Assembly: GCA_003725745.1 (NCBI GenBank) | Contig: RHDP01000001.1 | Coordinates: 4,968,501 to 5,032,500, forward strand | Length of the DNA: 64,000 bases | Source: Streptomyces sp. I6 | Lineage (GTDB): Bacteria; Actinomycetota; Actinomycetes; Streptomycetales; Streptomycetaceae | Direction: 5' to 3' | In this document: positions 40,343-48,952 of the stretch, piece by piece | Layout: each line of letters starts with the position of its first letter | How positions within the stretch are numbered: position 1 is the stretch's first letter | The notes under the pieces: model-generated | Databases searched by the model: none | What the model was told of the DNA's origin: nothing | Seen by the model: only the letters and a program-made list of their open reading frames with translations | Program-made: the position numbers and the translations under genes

Positions 40343-40519
40343 ATGAAGACGACGACGATGTTCCGCAACATAGCCAACCCCCGCCGCACGACCCTGGCGC
40401 ACCTCGACGACGCCGGCGAACTGCAGCCGGAGGCACGGCCGGAACCGTCCGCCGCACTCCCCACCCAGACGGCCAACCCCCGCCGGACGACCCTGGTGGA
40501 CGCCCCCGCGGCGTTCTGA
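40343..40519 (+). CDS. Small peptide with duplicated ANPRRTTL motif
   Basis: 58 residues. It begins KTTTMFRNIANPRRTTLAHL, has an acidic/proline-rich middle (DDAGELQPEARPEPSAALPT) and ends QTANPRRTTLVDAPAAF. The motif ANPRRTTL occurs twice, 33 codons apart, and the DNA (40373-40397 and 40472-40496) differs at a single base. GAGCG precedes the ATG at a short distance. No signal peptide or modification enzyme was seen nearby. It is divergent from the conservon kinase and 81 bases before the FAH-family gene. The family is unknown to me; a precursor peptide or a small regulator are both possible. Confidence 0.65.
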   Translation: MKTTTMFRNIANPRRTTLAHLDDAGELQPEARPEPSAALPTQTANPRRTTLVDAPAAF

Positions 40520-40600
40520 CCCGGCAGGACGGCCCCCTCCCGCGCGTTAGCCTGGAGCGTCAGACTCCGGCCAGTGGACACAGAGGGGCGCGAGGCACCC

Positions 40601-41395
40601 GTGCGGATCGCCAGATTCTCCATCGACGGCAATGTCGCCTTCGGCGCGGTCGAGGGCGAGGGGACCGGCGATCCGGCCGGCCTCGTCCTCGACGTCATCA
40701 AGGGCATCCCCTACGGCGACTTCGAGCTCTCGGGCACGAAGATCCCGGTGAGCAAGGTCAGGCTGCTGCCGCCCGTCCTGCCGAACAAGGTGGTGGCCAT
40801 CGGCCGCAACTACGCGGAGCACGCCGCGGAACTCGGCAACGAGGTCCCCGAGGTGCCGGTCGCCTTCTTCAAGCCCACCACCTCGGTGATCGGCACCGGT
40901 GACGCGATCGAGTACCCGTCCTTCTCCGGCGAAGTGCACCACGAGGCCGAACTCGCCGTCGTGATCGGCCGGCTGTGCCGCGACGTCCCGCGCGACCGGG
41001 TCAAGGACGTCGTCCTCGGCTACACCTGCGCCAACGACGTCACCGCCCGCGACGCCCAGAGGCGTGAGAAGCAGTGGGCCCGGGCCAAGGGCTTCGACAC
41101 GTCCTGCCCGCTCGGCCCCTGGGTGGAGACCGGGATCGACCTGGCCCGCGCCGGCGACCTCACCATCCAGTGCACGGTCAACGGCGAGCAGCGCCAGCTG
41201 GGTCGCACCAGCGACATGATCCGCTCCATCGAGGACCTGGTCGTCCACATCACCGAGGCCATGACGCTGCTGCCCGGAGACGTCATCCTCACCGGCACAC
41301 CCGCCGGGGTCGGCCCCCTCAACGTCGGCGACGAGGTCGCCGTCACCATCGAAGGCATCGGCACTCTCACCAACAAGGTGATCAAGCGTGGCTAA
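40601..41395 (+). CDS. Fumarylacetoacetate hydrolase-family protein
   Basis: 264 residues with the FAH fold: VRIARFSIDGNVAFGAVEGE at the N-terminus, KVVAIGRNYAEHAAELGNEV, the metal and substrate site FSGEVHHEAELAVVIGR, VLGYTCANDVTARDAQR, and LLPGDVILTGTPAGVGPLNV. Such proteins include acylpyruvases and 2-hydroxyhepta-2,4-diene-1,7-dioate isomerases; the substrate here is unknown. GTG at 40601 is chosen because the family starts there; the frame from 40574 adds nine residues without homology. It overlaps the start of gltX by eight bases, so both are in one transcript. Confidence 0.9.
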   Translation: MRIARFSIDGNVAFGAVEGEGTGDPAGLVLDVIKGIPYGDFELSGTKIPVSKVRLLPPVLPNKVVAIGRNYAEHAAELGNEVPEVPVAFFKPTTSVIGTGDAIEYPSFSGEVHHEAELAVVIGRLCRDVPRDRVKDVVLGYTCANDVTARDAQRREKQWARAKGFDTSCPLGPWVETGIDLARAGDLTIQCTVNGEQRQLGRTSDMIRSIEDLVVHITEAMTLLPGDVILTGTPAGVGPLNVGDEVAVTIEGIGTLTNKVIKRG

Positions 41396-42901
41396 CGGAC
41401 CCTCCCCCCTGCTCTCGGCTCCGCTCGGGCAGGGGGTACCCCCCGCGTACGTTTCTGTCCCTCGCCGACCGGCAACCCCCATGTGGGTCTGGTCCGCACC
41501 GCCCTGTTCAACTGGGCCTTCGCCCGGCACAACCAGGGCACCATGGTCTTCCGCATCGAGGACACGGACGCGGCACGCGACTCCGAGGAGTCGTACGCCC
41601 AGCTCCTGGAATCACTGCGCTGGCTGGGGCTCGACTGGGACGAGGGGCCCGAGGTCGGCGGGCCGCACGAGCCGTACCGCCAGTCGCAGCGCATGGACCT
41701 CTACCGGGACGTCGCCGGGAAGCTGCTGGCCGGCGGGTACGCCTACCGCTGCTACTGCACGGTCACCGAGCTCGACGAGCGCCGCGAGGCCGCCCGCGCC
41801 GCCGGCCGGCCCTCCGGCTACGACGGCCACTGCCGCGAGCTGCCCGGCGACCGGAAGGCCGCCTACGAGCGCGAGGGCCGCGAGTCGATCATCCGGTTCC
41901 GGATGCCCGACGAGCCGATCACCTTCACCGACCTGGTCCGCGGTGAGCTCACCTTCACCCCGGACAACGTGCCGGACTACGGCATCGTCCGGGCCAACGG
42001 CGCGCCCCTCTACACGCTGGTCAACCCGGTCGACGACGCGCTGATGGACATCACCCACGTGCTGCGCGGCGAGGACCTGCTCTCCTCCACCCCGCGCCAG
42101 ATCGCGCTCTACGGGGCACTGATCGAGCTCGGCGTCGCCCATCGGATCCCTGCTTTCGGGCATCTGCCGTACGTCATGGGCGAGGGCAACAAGAAGCTCT
42201 CCAAGCGCGACCCGCAGGCGTCGCTCAACCTCTACCGGGAGCGCGGCTTCCTGCCGGAGGGCCTGCTCAACTACCTCTCCCTGCTCGGCTGGTCCTTCTC
42301 CGCGGACCAGGATGTCTTCTCCCTCGCCGAGATGGTCGGGAGGTTCGACATCGCGGACGTCAACGCCAACCCGGCCCGCTTCGACCTCAAGAAGGCCGAG
42401 GCGATCAACGCCGACCACATCCGCCGGCTGGACGTCAAGGCGTTCGCCGAGGCCTGCGAGCCATGGCTGCGGGCCCCGCACGCGAACTGGGAGCCCGAGG
42501 ACTTCGACCGGCCCGCGTGGGAGGCCGTCGCCCCGTACGCCCAGACCCGGCTGACGGTCCTCTCCGACATCACCGCCAACGTCGACTTCCTCTTCCGCAA
42601 GGAGCCGGTCGAGGACGGGGCCTCCTGGCAGAAGGCGATGAAGGAGGGCTCCGACGCCCTGCTGCGCACGGCCCGCGAGAAGCTCGCGGCCGCCGACTGG
42701 GCAAGCCCGGAGGCGCTGAAGGAGGCGGTCCTGGCCGCGGGCGGGGAACACGGCCTCAAGCTCGGCAAGGCACAGGCCCCCGTCCGGGTCGCGGTCACCG
42801 GCCGCACGGTGGGCCTGCCGCTGTTCGAGTCGCTGCAGATCCTGGGCCGCGAGAGGTCGCTGGCGCGCATCGACGCGGCGCTGGAGAAGCTCGGGGCGTA
42901 A
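41388..42901 (+). CDS. gltX: Glutamyl-tRNA synthetase (frame broken near start, odd N-terminus)
   Basis: Charges tRNA-Glu; its tRNAs lie 1.1 kb downstream. Class I synthetase: HIGH-type PSPTGNPHVGLVRTALFNW, FRIEDTDAARDSEESY, PDYGIVRANGAPLYTLVNPV, HVLRGEDLLSSTPRQI, KLSKRDPQ (KMSKS equivalent), and an anticodon-binding C-terminal domain. The GTG at 41388 overlaps the previous gene. From MAN the next 16 codons read through a palindromic element (41405-41436). The frame then shifts in the C run 41439-41444; one more C gives GVPPRVRFCPSPTGNPHVG and about 504 residues. Without repair the HIGH motif is lost, so a sequencing error is likely. Confidence 0.9.
41405..41436. repeat. Palindromic element inside the gltX N-terminus
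   Basis: CCCCCTGC (41405-41412) pairs with GCAGGGGG (41429-41436) around a loop TCTCGGCTCCGCTCGG. From memory, hairpins with a GGCTxCGCTCG loop and a following GGTACCCCC recur between Streptomyces genes. Here one appears to sit within a coding start. Confidence 0.55.
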
Positions 42902-43112
42902 CCCCGCCGCCGTGCGTCCCGAGGGCGGCAGCCGCACGCCGCCGCCCTCGGCTCGGCTCCCGGGCGCGGGTGTCCTCCGCGCCGGGCACCCTCCCGGCTC
43001 CCGCCCCGCCTAACGGCGGCGGGCCTCCGGCGGAGGGACCGGGTCCCCGGGCCGTCCGCCGCCCCCGCTCCTCCCCGGCCGGGAGGTCACCTCTTCGGCG
43101 TAGCCTCGGACC

Positions 43113-43835
43113 ATGCCGATCCGAGCCGTCCTGTGGGACATCGATGACACGATCTTCGACTACGCCGGAGCCGACCGCGCGGGCATGGAACGGCACCTTC
43201 GGGCCGAGGGCCTGGCCGGGGCCTACGCGTCCGTCGACCAGGCCCTGGTCCGCTGGAGGGAGCTCACCCGGATCCACTGGCGGCGCTTCGAGGCCGGAGG
43301 AGTGGACTTCGAGGCCCAGCGGCGCGACCGGGTCAGGGACTTCCTCGGGGCGCCGGCCATGAGCGACGCCCGCGCGGAGGAGTGGTTCGCCCGCTATGTC
43401 GCCCACTACGAGGCCGCCTGGCAGCTGTTCCCCGACGCCGTACCCGCGCTGGACCGGCTGGCGGACGGCTTCCGGCACGCCGTGCTGTCGAACTCCTCCC
43501 TCCGCAACCAGCACCGCAAGCTGACCGTGCTGGGTGTGCGCGACCGCTTCGAGGCGGTCGTCTGCGCCGCGGAGCTGGGCGTCGCCAAGCCCCGGCCCGC
43601 CGCCTTCCACGCCGCGTGCGACGCGCTCGGGCTGCCGCCGGGGCAGGTGGCGTACGTCGGCGACCACCCGGACATCGACGCCCGGGGAGCCGTCGCCGCC
43701 GGGCTGACCGGCATCTGGCTGGACCGCGGCGGGGTGGGCGGGCGGCCGGAGCTGACCAGGATCACCGGTCTCGGCGAGCTGCCCGCGCTGGTGCGGGGGG
43801 ATACCCGTTTTGGAGCGCCGTCCTCCTTCGGGTAA
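43113..43835 (+). CDS. HAD-family hydrolase
   Basis: 240 residues. All HAD motifs are visible: motif I AVLWDIDDTIFDY with the nucleophile Asp and general acid Asp; motif II AVLSNSSLRNQH (Ser-Asn); motif III lysine in ELGVAKPRPAAFH; motif IV VAYVGDHPDIDARGA. The cap is of the helical C1 type (YgfB/HAD-IA group). These proteins are usually phosphatases of small phosphorylated compounds; the substrate is unknown. ATG at 43113. It lies alone between gltX and the tRNA cluster and ends near a small hairpin. Confidence 0.9.
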   Translation: MPIRAVLWDIDDTIFDYAGADRAGMERHLRAEGLAGAYASVDQALVRWRELTRIHWRRFEAGGVDFEAQRRDRVRDFLGAPAMSDARAEEWFARYVAHYEAAWQLFPDAVPALDRLADGFRHAVLSNSSLRNQHRKLTVLGVRDRFEAVVCAAELGVAKPRPAAFHAACDALGLPPGQVAYVGDHPDIDARGAVAAGLTGIWLDRGGVGGRPELTRITGLGELPALVRGDTRFGAPSSFG

Positions 43836-43899
43836 TGTTCTTCCTGCGCCGAGGGAAGCGGGCCGAAAGGCCGGAACCGGAAGCGCACAACCTGAACGA

Positions 43900-43916
43900 A
43901 ACCCCCGCAGGGGGTT
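43900..43916 (+). terminator. Small terminator after the HAD gene
   Basis: AACCCCC-gca-GGGGGTT, a 7-base stem with a 3-base loop and trailing GAGTTTT, 64 bases after the stop codon and 9 bases before the first tRNA. Confidence 0.55.
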
Positions 43917-43925
43917 GAGTTTTGG

Positions 43926-43997
43926 TGGCCTATGGTGTAATTGGCAGCACGACTGATTCTGGTTCAGTTAGTCTTGGTTCGAGTCCAGGTAGGCCAG
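43926..43997 (+). tRNA. tRNA-Gln (CTG), first copy
   Basis: 72 bases. Acceptor TGGCCTA pairs with TAGGCCA; D-arm GGTGTAATTGGCAGC; anticodon loop TTCTGGT in stem ACTGA/TCAGT, giving anticodon CTG; T-arm CTTGG-TTCGAGT-CCAGG. CCA is not encoded. Confidence 0.95.
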
Positions 43998-44018
43998 CTC
44001 GCAGAGCTCATCTGCAAA

Positions 44019-44091
44019 GCCCCCGTTGTGTAGCGGCCTAGCACGCTGCCCTCTCAAGGCAGTAGCGCCGGTTCGAATCCGGTCGGGGGTA
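44019..44091 (+). tRNA. tRNA-Glu (CTC), first copy
   Basis: 73 bases. Acceptor GCCCCCG... pairs with CGGGGGT; anticodon loop CTCTCAA, anticodon CTC; T-loop GTTCGAATC. The anticodon stem is CTGCC/GGCAG, with a U-A pair where the other two copies have C-G. Confidence 0.95.
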
Positions 44092-44178
44092 CAGATCCTT
44101 CCCGTGTGATCACCAGGTCGCTCCCGGTGGTCCCGCAGTGAAAAAACATCCGGTTCCGACCGGGTGGGGATCGTCCAG

Positions 44179-44251
44179 GCCCCCGTTGTGTAGCGGCCTA
44201 GCACGCCGCCCTCTCAAGGCGGTAGCGCCGGTTCGAATCCGGTCGGGGGTA
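44179..44251 (+). tRNA. tRNA-Glu (CTC), second copy
   Basis: 73 bases, same as the first copy except for the anticodon stem CCGCC/GGCGG. Anticodon CTC. Confidence 0.95.
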
Positions 44252-44272
44252 CCAGCTGGTCTAAACCACCAG

Positions 44273-44344
44273 TGGCCTATGGTGTAATTGGCAGCACGAC
44301 TGATTCTGGTTCAGTTAGTCTTGGTTCGAGTCCAGGTAGGCCAG
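44273..44344 (+). tRNA. tRNA-Gln (CTG), second copy
   Basis: 72 bases, identical to 43926-43997. Anticodon CTG. Confidence 0.95.
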
Positions 44345-44372
44345 CTGATCCGTCTTGATGGATCGAGATCTT

Positions 44373-44445
44373 GCCCCCGTTGTGTAGCGGCCTAGCACGC
44401 CGCCCTCTCAAGGCGGTAGCGCCGGTTCGAATCCGGTCGGGGGTA
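44373..44445 (+). tRNA. tRNA-Glu (CTC), third copy
   Basis: 73 bases, identical to 44179-44251. Anticodon CTC. Last tRNA of the cluster; a strong terminator begins seven bases after it. Confidence 0.95.
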
Positions 44446-44451
44446 CACCGA

Positions 44452-44483
44452 GGAGAGGCCCTCCCGTCCGGGAGGGCCTCTCC
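44452..44483 (+). terminator. Terminator of the tRNA cluster
   Basis: A 14-base perfect stem (44452-44465 with 44470-44483) with a GTCC loop, followed by GCCTTTCC. It also lies 31 bases before the end of the convergent MerR gene. Confidence 0.85.
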
Positions 44484-44513
44484 GCCTTTCCTGCTCGGCG
44501 AGGCCTTTCCCGG

Positions 44514-45152
44514 TCAGCCGAAGCGCCGGTTCGACTCCTCGGCCTGGGCCAGCCTGCGCAGTCCGAGCAGCACCGGCTCGTAGAGCACGGTCAGCGCCAC
44601 CGCCGCCTCCACCTGCTCCTCCCCGGGCTCGTACCGCTCCACCGAGTCCAGGTCCGTGACGGCCAGTTCGGCAGCGCTCCGGCCGTACGGCAGCAGCTGG
44701 CCGACGTCGCAGGGATATCCGAGGCGCACCATCGTGGCGATCCCGGAGACCACCATCCGGTAGGCGGGTGACTGCGCGCCCGCCTCCCGGCCGAACGTCC
44801 AGCCCAACTGCTCCAGCAGAGCGTCCACCGCGCGGTGTGCCGCGTCCGCGGCCGGGTCGTCCTCGCCCGGCTCCGGATCGTCCGGGATGGCCCAGACGGC
44901 CGCGCCGAACCGCCTGTGCGGGTCGAGGCCGTCGTCGGCGACGGCCGCCAGCACCTCGCGCGCCGTCGCCACCGGCATCCGGCCGACCTGGATCAGCGCG
45001 CGGACCAGGCGCAGCCGGCGCAGATGCCCCTCGTCGTACTCGGACTGCCTGGCGCTGATCCGGTGGCCGGGCGGCAGCAGCCGCTCACGCAGGTAGTACT
45101 TGATCGTCGGTATCGGCACCCCGCTGCGTTCGCTGAGTTCCGCGAGCCTCAT
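44514..45152 (-). CDS. MerR-family transcriptional regulator
   Basis: 212 residues. N-terminal MerR winged helix-turn-helix: MRLAELSERSGVPIPTIKYY, LRERLLPPG, then RQSEYDEGHLRRLRLVRALI (residues 1-65). The C-terminal part is long and helical without metal-binding cysteines, so an organic ligand is more likely than a metal. ATG at 45152 has GAAGGGG upstream; the in-frame extension would cross the operator. It is divergent from a DUF4188 gene, and a 22-base near-palindrome lies between them. Confidence 0.9.
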   Translation of the reverse strand: MRLAELSERSGVPIPTIKYYLRERLLPPGHRISARQSEYDEGHLRRLRLVRALIQVGRMPVATAREVLAAVADDGLDPHRRFGAAVWAIPDDPEPGEDDPAADAAHRAVDALLEQLGWTFGREAGAQSPAYRMVVSGIATMVRLGYPCDVGQLLPYGRSAAELAVTDLDSVERYEPGEEQVEAAVALTVLYEPVLLGLRRLAQAEESNRRFG

Positions 45153-45179
45153 GCCCTTGCGCCCCTTCGTGGAGAGTGT

Positions 45180-45201
45180 CACTATCCAATCATGGATAGT
45201 G
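45180..45201. promoter_or_regulatory. Probable MerR operator between divergent genes
   Basis: CACTATCCA-atca-TGGATAGTG is a 9-base perfect inverted repeat with a 4-base spacer, followed by a third half-site ACTATCC at 45205-45211. It sits 28 bases upstream of the MerR start and 35 bases upstream of the DUF4188 start, as expected for MerR autoregulation and activation of the partner. Confidence 0.75.
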
Positions 45202-45235
45202 AGACTATCCAAGGTGAGTCCAAGGGGAAACAGCG

Positions 45236-45721
45236 ATGGGCAGCACTCCGATCCAGGGTCGTATGACCGCCGATGCGCAGGGCGACGTGACCGTCTTCCT
45301 CATCGGGATGCGAATCAACAGCTTCCGTGCGGTGCGGAGTTGGTGGCCGGTGTTCCGGGCCATGTCGCGGATGCTGAAGGAGTTGTCGCGGGACGAGGGC
45401 GGCGGGCTGCTCGGCCACCGGCTGCTGCTGGGCGGGCCGCGTGTCCTCGTCGTCGTCCAGTACTGGGACAGCGTGGAGAAGCTCTTCGCCTACGCGGCGG
45501 ACCAGGGCAGGGATCACCGCCCCGCCTGGGCGGCGTTCAACAGGCGGATGCGCGAGGGCAGGGGCCGGGTCGGCTTCTGGCACGAGACCTACATCGTGCC
45601 GGCGGGCTCGTACGAGAACGTCTACGTGAACATGCCCGCGTACGGGCTGGGGGCGGCGACCGGGGTCGTCCCCGTCGCCCGCCGCGGCGACCGGGCGGCG
45701 GAGCGCCTGCGCTCCGCGTGA
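45236..45721 (+). CDS. DUF4188 (monooxygenase-like) protein
   Basis: 161 residues with the DUF4188 pattern: TVFLIGMRINSFRAVRSWWP, then ELSRDEGGGLLGHRLLLGGP, VVVQYWDSVEKLFAYA, FNRRMREGRGRVGFWHETYI, and SYENVYVNMPAYGLG. The fold is related to ABM-type monooxygenases; the function is unknown. ATG at 45236 has AAGGGG seven bases upstream. It is divergent from the MerR gene and almost certainly its target. Confidence 0.88.
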   Translation: MGSTPIQGRMTADAQGDVTVFLIGMRINSFRAVRSWWPVFRAMSRMLKELSRDEGGGLLGHRLLLGGPRVLVVVQYWDSVEKLFAYAADQGRDHRPAWAAFNRRMREGRGRVGFWHETYIVPAGSYENVYVNMPAYGLGAATGVVPVARRGDRAAERLRSA

Positions 45722-45922
45722 TCGCGGGGCGCCCGGCCGTGCGCCCCGCCGCCGGAGGGTGCCGCTCCTTCGGCGGCGGGAGGGCTCCGCCCGTGCGGGC
45801 CGCGGGCGCGGGCCGGGATGCAGGGGCCAGCCATGCGGCAGGTCGCTCCGCCCGTGCGGGCGGCGGCCGCGGGACGGCACCGGGGGAGCGCCGCCGGCGC
45901 GACGCCGTGGGGGGCAGAGGCG

Positions 45923-46639
45923 TCAGCCGGAGCGGCGCAGGGCGTCGGAGAGGCGCGCCGCCGCGTCGATCACGGCCTGCGCGTGCATCCGGCCGGGGTG
46001 CCGGGTGAGGCGCTCGATCGGCCCCGAGACCGATACGGCGGCGACGACCCGGTTGGAGGGGCCGCGCACCGGCGCCGAGACGGAGGCGACGCCCGGCTCG
46101 CGCTCGCCGATCGACTGCGCCCAGCCCCGGCGCCGTACGCCGGACAGCGCCGTCGCCGTGAAGCGGGCCCCCTGCAGGCCCCGGTGCAGCCGCTCCGGCT
46201 CCTCCCACGCCATCAGGATCTGGGCCGAGGAGCCCGCCTTCATCGTGAGCGTGGAGCCGACGGGTACCGTGTCCCGCAGTCCGGACAGCCGCTCGGCGGC
46301 CGCCACGCAGATGCGCATGTCCCCCTGCCGGCGGTAGAGCTGCGCGCTCTCGCCCGTGACGTCGCGCAGATGCGTCAGCACCGGCCCGGCCGTGGCCAGC
46401 AGCCGGTCCTCGCCCGCCGCTGCGGCGAGCTCCGCCAGCCGCGGGCCGAGGATGAACCGGCCCTGCATGTCCCTCGCCACCATCCGGTGGTGTTCCAGAG
46501 CCACGGCGAGGCGGTGGGCCGTGGGTCGTGCGAGCCCTGTCGCCGCGACCAGCCCGGCGAGGGTGGCCGGACCGGACTCCAGGGCGCTCAGCACCAGAGC
46601 TGCCTTGTCGAGAACGCCGACACCGCTAGAGTTGTCCAT
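45923..46639 (-). CDS. ndgR: IclR-family regulator of amino acid metabolism
   Basis: 238 residues, matching NdgR of S. coelicolor in length, sequence feel and location beside leuCD. N-terminal winged helix ([39 protein letters not shown]) and IclR effector domain ([60 protein letters not shown]). ATG at 46639 ([20 protein letters not shown]) is the family start; the longer open frame runs through the divergent promoter. It is known in Streptomyces as an activator of leuCD and a regulator of leucine and nitrogen metabolism. Confidence 0.93.
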   Translation of the reverse strand: MDNSSGVGVLDKAALVLSALESGPATLAGLVAATGLARPTAHRLAVALEHHRMVARDMQGRFILGPRLAELAAAAGEDRLLATAGPVLTHLRDVTGESAQLYRRQGDMRICVAAAERLSGLRDTVPVGSTLTMKAGSSAQILMAWEEPERLHRGLQGARFTATALSGVRRRGWAQSIGEREPGVASVSAPVRGPSNRVVAAVSVSGPIERLTRHPGRMHAQAVIDAAARLSDALRRSG

Positions 46640-46648
46640 GCAACGATA

Positions 46649-46680
46649 TTCACGTCTCACTCTGTGAAACGCAAGTTCAC
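46649..46680. promoter_or_regulatory. Candidate NdgR operator between ndgR and leuC
   Basis: TTCAC (46649-46653) and GTGAA (46664-46668) form an inverted repeat with a 10-base spacer; a third TTCAC (46676-46680) pairs with the same GTGAA across 7 bases. The sites lie just upstream of the ndgR start in a short A/T-richer stretch. Confidence 0.5.
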
Positions 46681-46815
46681 ATTCTCCGAGAAGTTGCGAC
46701 TCTGGATGTGTGCCCGCACAAGGGCCCGCGCTCTCCGCCCGGCCCGACATGCGGACGGAGGTGCAATCGATCTCTAGCTGGTGCCCGGCGACGCTGCCGG
46801 GCCGGAGGGAAAGCG

Positions 46816-48249
46816 ATGGGCAGGACACTCGCGGAGAAGGTCTGGGACGATCATGTCGTCCGGCGCGCCGAGGGCGAGCCAGACCTCCTCTTCATCGATC
46901 TCCACCTCCTGCACGAGGTGACGAGCCCGCAGGCGTTCGACGGTCTTCGCCAGAACGGCCGCCGGGTGCGGAGGCTCGACCTCACCATCGCGACCGAGGA
47001 CCACAACACACCGACGCTGGACATCGACAAGCCCATCGCGGACCCGGTGTCCCGGGCCCAGCTGGAGACCCTGCGCAAGAACTGCGCGGAGTTCGGGGTC
47101 CGGCTGCACCCGCTGGGCGACGTCGAGCAGGGTGTGGTGCATGTGGTGGGGCCGCAGCTGGGGCTGACCCAGCCGGGTACCACGGTGGTCTGCGGTGACT
47201 CCCACACCTCCACCCACGGCGCTTTCGGCGCGCTGGCGTTCGGTATCGGCACCTCGCAGGTCGAGCACGTGCTGGCCACCCAGACGCTGCCCATGACGCG
47301 CCCCAGGACGATGGCGATCACCGTCGAGGGGGAGCTGCCCGAAGGGGTCACCGCCAAGGACCTGATCCTGGCCATCATCGCCAGGATCGGCACCGGCGGA
47401 GGCCAGGGCTACGTCCTGGAGTACCGCGGCTCCGCCATCGAGAAGCTCTCGATGGAGGCCCGCATGACCATCTGCAACATGTCGATCGAGGCCGGCGCCC
47501 GGGCAGGCATGATCGCCCCCGACCAGACCACGTTCGACTACCTGGAGGGACGCGACCACGCCCCCGGGGGCGAGGAGTGGGACGCCGCGGTCGCGTACTG
47601 GAAGACCCTGCGCACCGACGACGACGCGGTCTTCGACGCCGAGGTGTTCATCGACGCCGCCGAACTGTCCCCCTTCGTCACCTGGGGCACCAACCCCGGC
47701 CAGGGCGCACCGCTGTCCGCCAGCGTCCCCGACCCGGCATCGTACGAGGACGCATCGGAGCGGCACGCCGCCGAAAAGGCCCTGGAGTACATGGGGTTGA
47801 CCGCCGGGCAGCCGCTGCGCGACATCCGGGTCGACACCGTCTTCGTAGGCTCCTGCACCAACGGCCGTATCGAGGACCTGCGCGCCGCCGCGGACATCCT
47901 CGCCGACCGCAAAGTCGCCGACGGCGTACGGATGCTGGTCGTCCCCGGCTCGGTACGCGTCGCACTGCAGGCCGTCGAGGAGGGCCTGGACAAGGTCTTC
48001 AAGGAAGCCGGCGCCGAATGGCGGCACGCGGGTTGCTCGATGTGCCTGGGCATGAACCCCGACCAGCTCGCTCCCGGGGAGCGCTCGGCCTCCACCTCCA
48101 ACCGCAACTTCGAGGGGCGCCAGGGCAAGGGCGGCCGCACCCATCTGGTCTCGCCGCAGGTCGCCGCCGCCACCGCGGTGCTCGGCCACCTCGCCTCCCC
48201 CGCCGACCTGACCGACGCGTCCGCCACGCCCGCACCAGCCGGAGTCTGA
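46816..48249 (+). CDS. leuC: 3-isopropylmalate dehydratase large subunit
   Basis: 477 residues, aconitase family. Isomerises 2-isopropylmalate to 3-isopropylmalate in leucine synthesis. Motifs: [40 protein letters not shown], the [4Fe-4S] cysteines in [20 protein letters not shown] and [15 protein letters not shown], then [23 protein letters not shown] at 46816 has GGAGGGA eight bases upstream. leuD follows after five bases. ndgR is divergent and probably activates this operon. Confidence 0.97.
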   Translation: MGRTLAEKVWDDHVVRRAEGEPDLLFIDLHLLHEVTSPQAFDGLRQNGRRVRRLDLTIATEDHNTPTLDIDKPIADPVSRAQLETLRKNCAEFGVRLHPLGDVEQGVVHVVGPQLGLTQPGTTVVCGDSHTSTHGAFGALAFGIGTSQVEHVLATQTLPMTRPRTMAITVEGELPEGVTAKDLILAIIARIGTGGGQGYVLEYRGSAIEKLSMEARMTICNMSIEAGARAGMIAPDQTTFDYLEGRDHAPGGEEWDAAVAYWKTLRTDDDAVFDAEVFIDAAELSPFVTWGTNPGQGAPLSASVPDPASYEDASERHAAEKALEYMGLTAGQPLRDIRVDTVFVGSCTNGRIEDLRAAADILADRKVADGVRMLVVPGSVRVALQAVEEGLDKVFKEAGAEWRHAGCSMCLGMNPDQLAPGERSASTSNRNFEGRQGKGGRTHLVSPQVAAATAVLGHLASPADLTDASATPAPAGV

Positions 48250-48254
48250 CCACC

Positions 48255-48848
48255 ATGGAAGCCTTCACCACCCACACCGGCCGGGCCGTCCCGCTGCGCC
48301 GCAGCAACGTCGACACCGACCAGATCATCCCCGCTCACTGGCTGAAGAAGGTCACCCGCGACGGCTTCGAGGACGGACTGTTCGAGGCCTGGCGCAAGAA
48401 CGACGACTTCGTCCTCAACCAGCGCGAACGGCAGGGCGCGACCGTCCTGGTCGCCGGCCCCGACTTCGGCACCGGCTCGTCCCGGGAGCACGCCGTATGG
48501 GCCTTGCAGAACTACGGCTTCAAGGCGGTGGTCTCCTCCCGCTTCGCCGACATCTTCCGCGGCAACTCCCTCAAGAACGGCCTGCTGACCGTGGTCCTCC
48601 CGCAGGGCACGGTGGACCGGCTGTGGGAGCTGACCGAGGCCGACCCCGGCACCGAGATCACCGTCGACCTGCACGCCCGGGAGGTCCGCGCCCAGGGCCT
48701 CACCGCCGCCTTCGAGCTCGACGAGAACGCCCGATGGAGGCTGCTCAACGGACTCGACGACATCAGCCTCACCCTTCAGAACGAAGCGGACATCGCCGCG
48801 CACGAAGCCTCCAGGCACTCGTTCAAGCCCCGCACGATGGAGGTCTGA
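48255..48848 (+). CDS. leuD: 3-isopropylmalate dehydratase small subunit
   Basis: 197 residues, the swivel-domain partner of LeuC. Motifs: [40 protein letters not shown] and [19 protein letters not shown] at 48255 is five bases after leuC, in the same operon. A hairpin follows at 48866-48897. Confidence 0.97.
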   Translation: MEAFTTHTGRAVPLRRSNVDTDQIIPAHWLKKVTRDGFEDGLFEAWRKNDDFVLNQRERQGATVLVAGPDFGTGSSREHAVWALQNYGFKAVVSSRFADIFRGNSLKNGLLTVVLPQGTVDRLWELTEADPGTEITVDLHAREVRAQGLTAAFELDENARWRLLNGLDDISLTLQNEADIAAHEASRHSFKPRTMEV

Positions 48849-48865
48849 GCAGCGGTTTCCCGGTG

Positions 48866-48897
48866 CTGCGCCCCTCACCGCCCGGTGGGGGGCGCAG
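48866..48897 (+). terminator. Terminator after leuD
   Basis: CTGCGCCCC pairs with GGGGCGCAG at the base of an imperfect hairpin (48866-48897) 17 bases past the leuD stop codon. Confidence 0.65.
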
Positions 48898-48952
48898 TCG
48901 CATGTTGAGGCCCCCCGGGGCGACAACTCGCCCCAGATGGCACAATCGGTGC

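Noticed and set aside
9404-42901. A biosynthetic gene cluster combining the acetyltransferase, the ANPRRTTL peptide and accB
   Set aside because: The genes are spread over 30 kb among core metabolic genes, with no modification, transport or assembly-line enzymes.
46706-46777. 23-codon frame before leuC considered as a leucine leader peptide
   Set aside because: It has only two Leu codons (not a run) and no terminator follows it before leuC.
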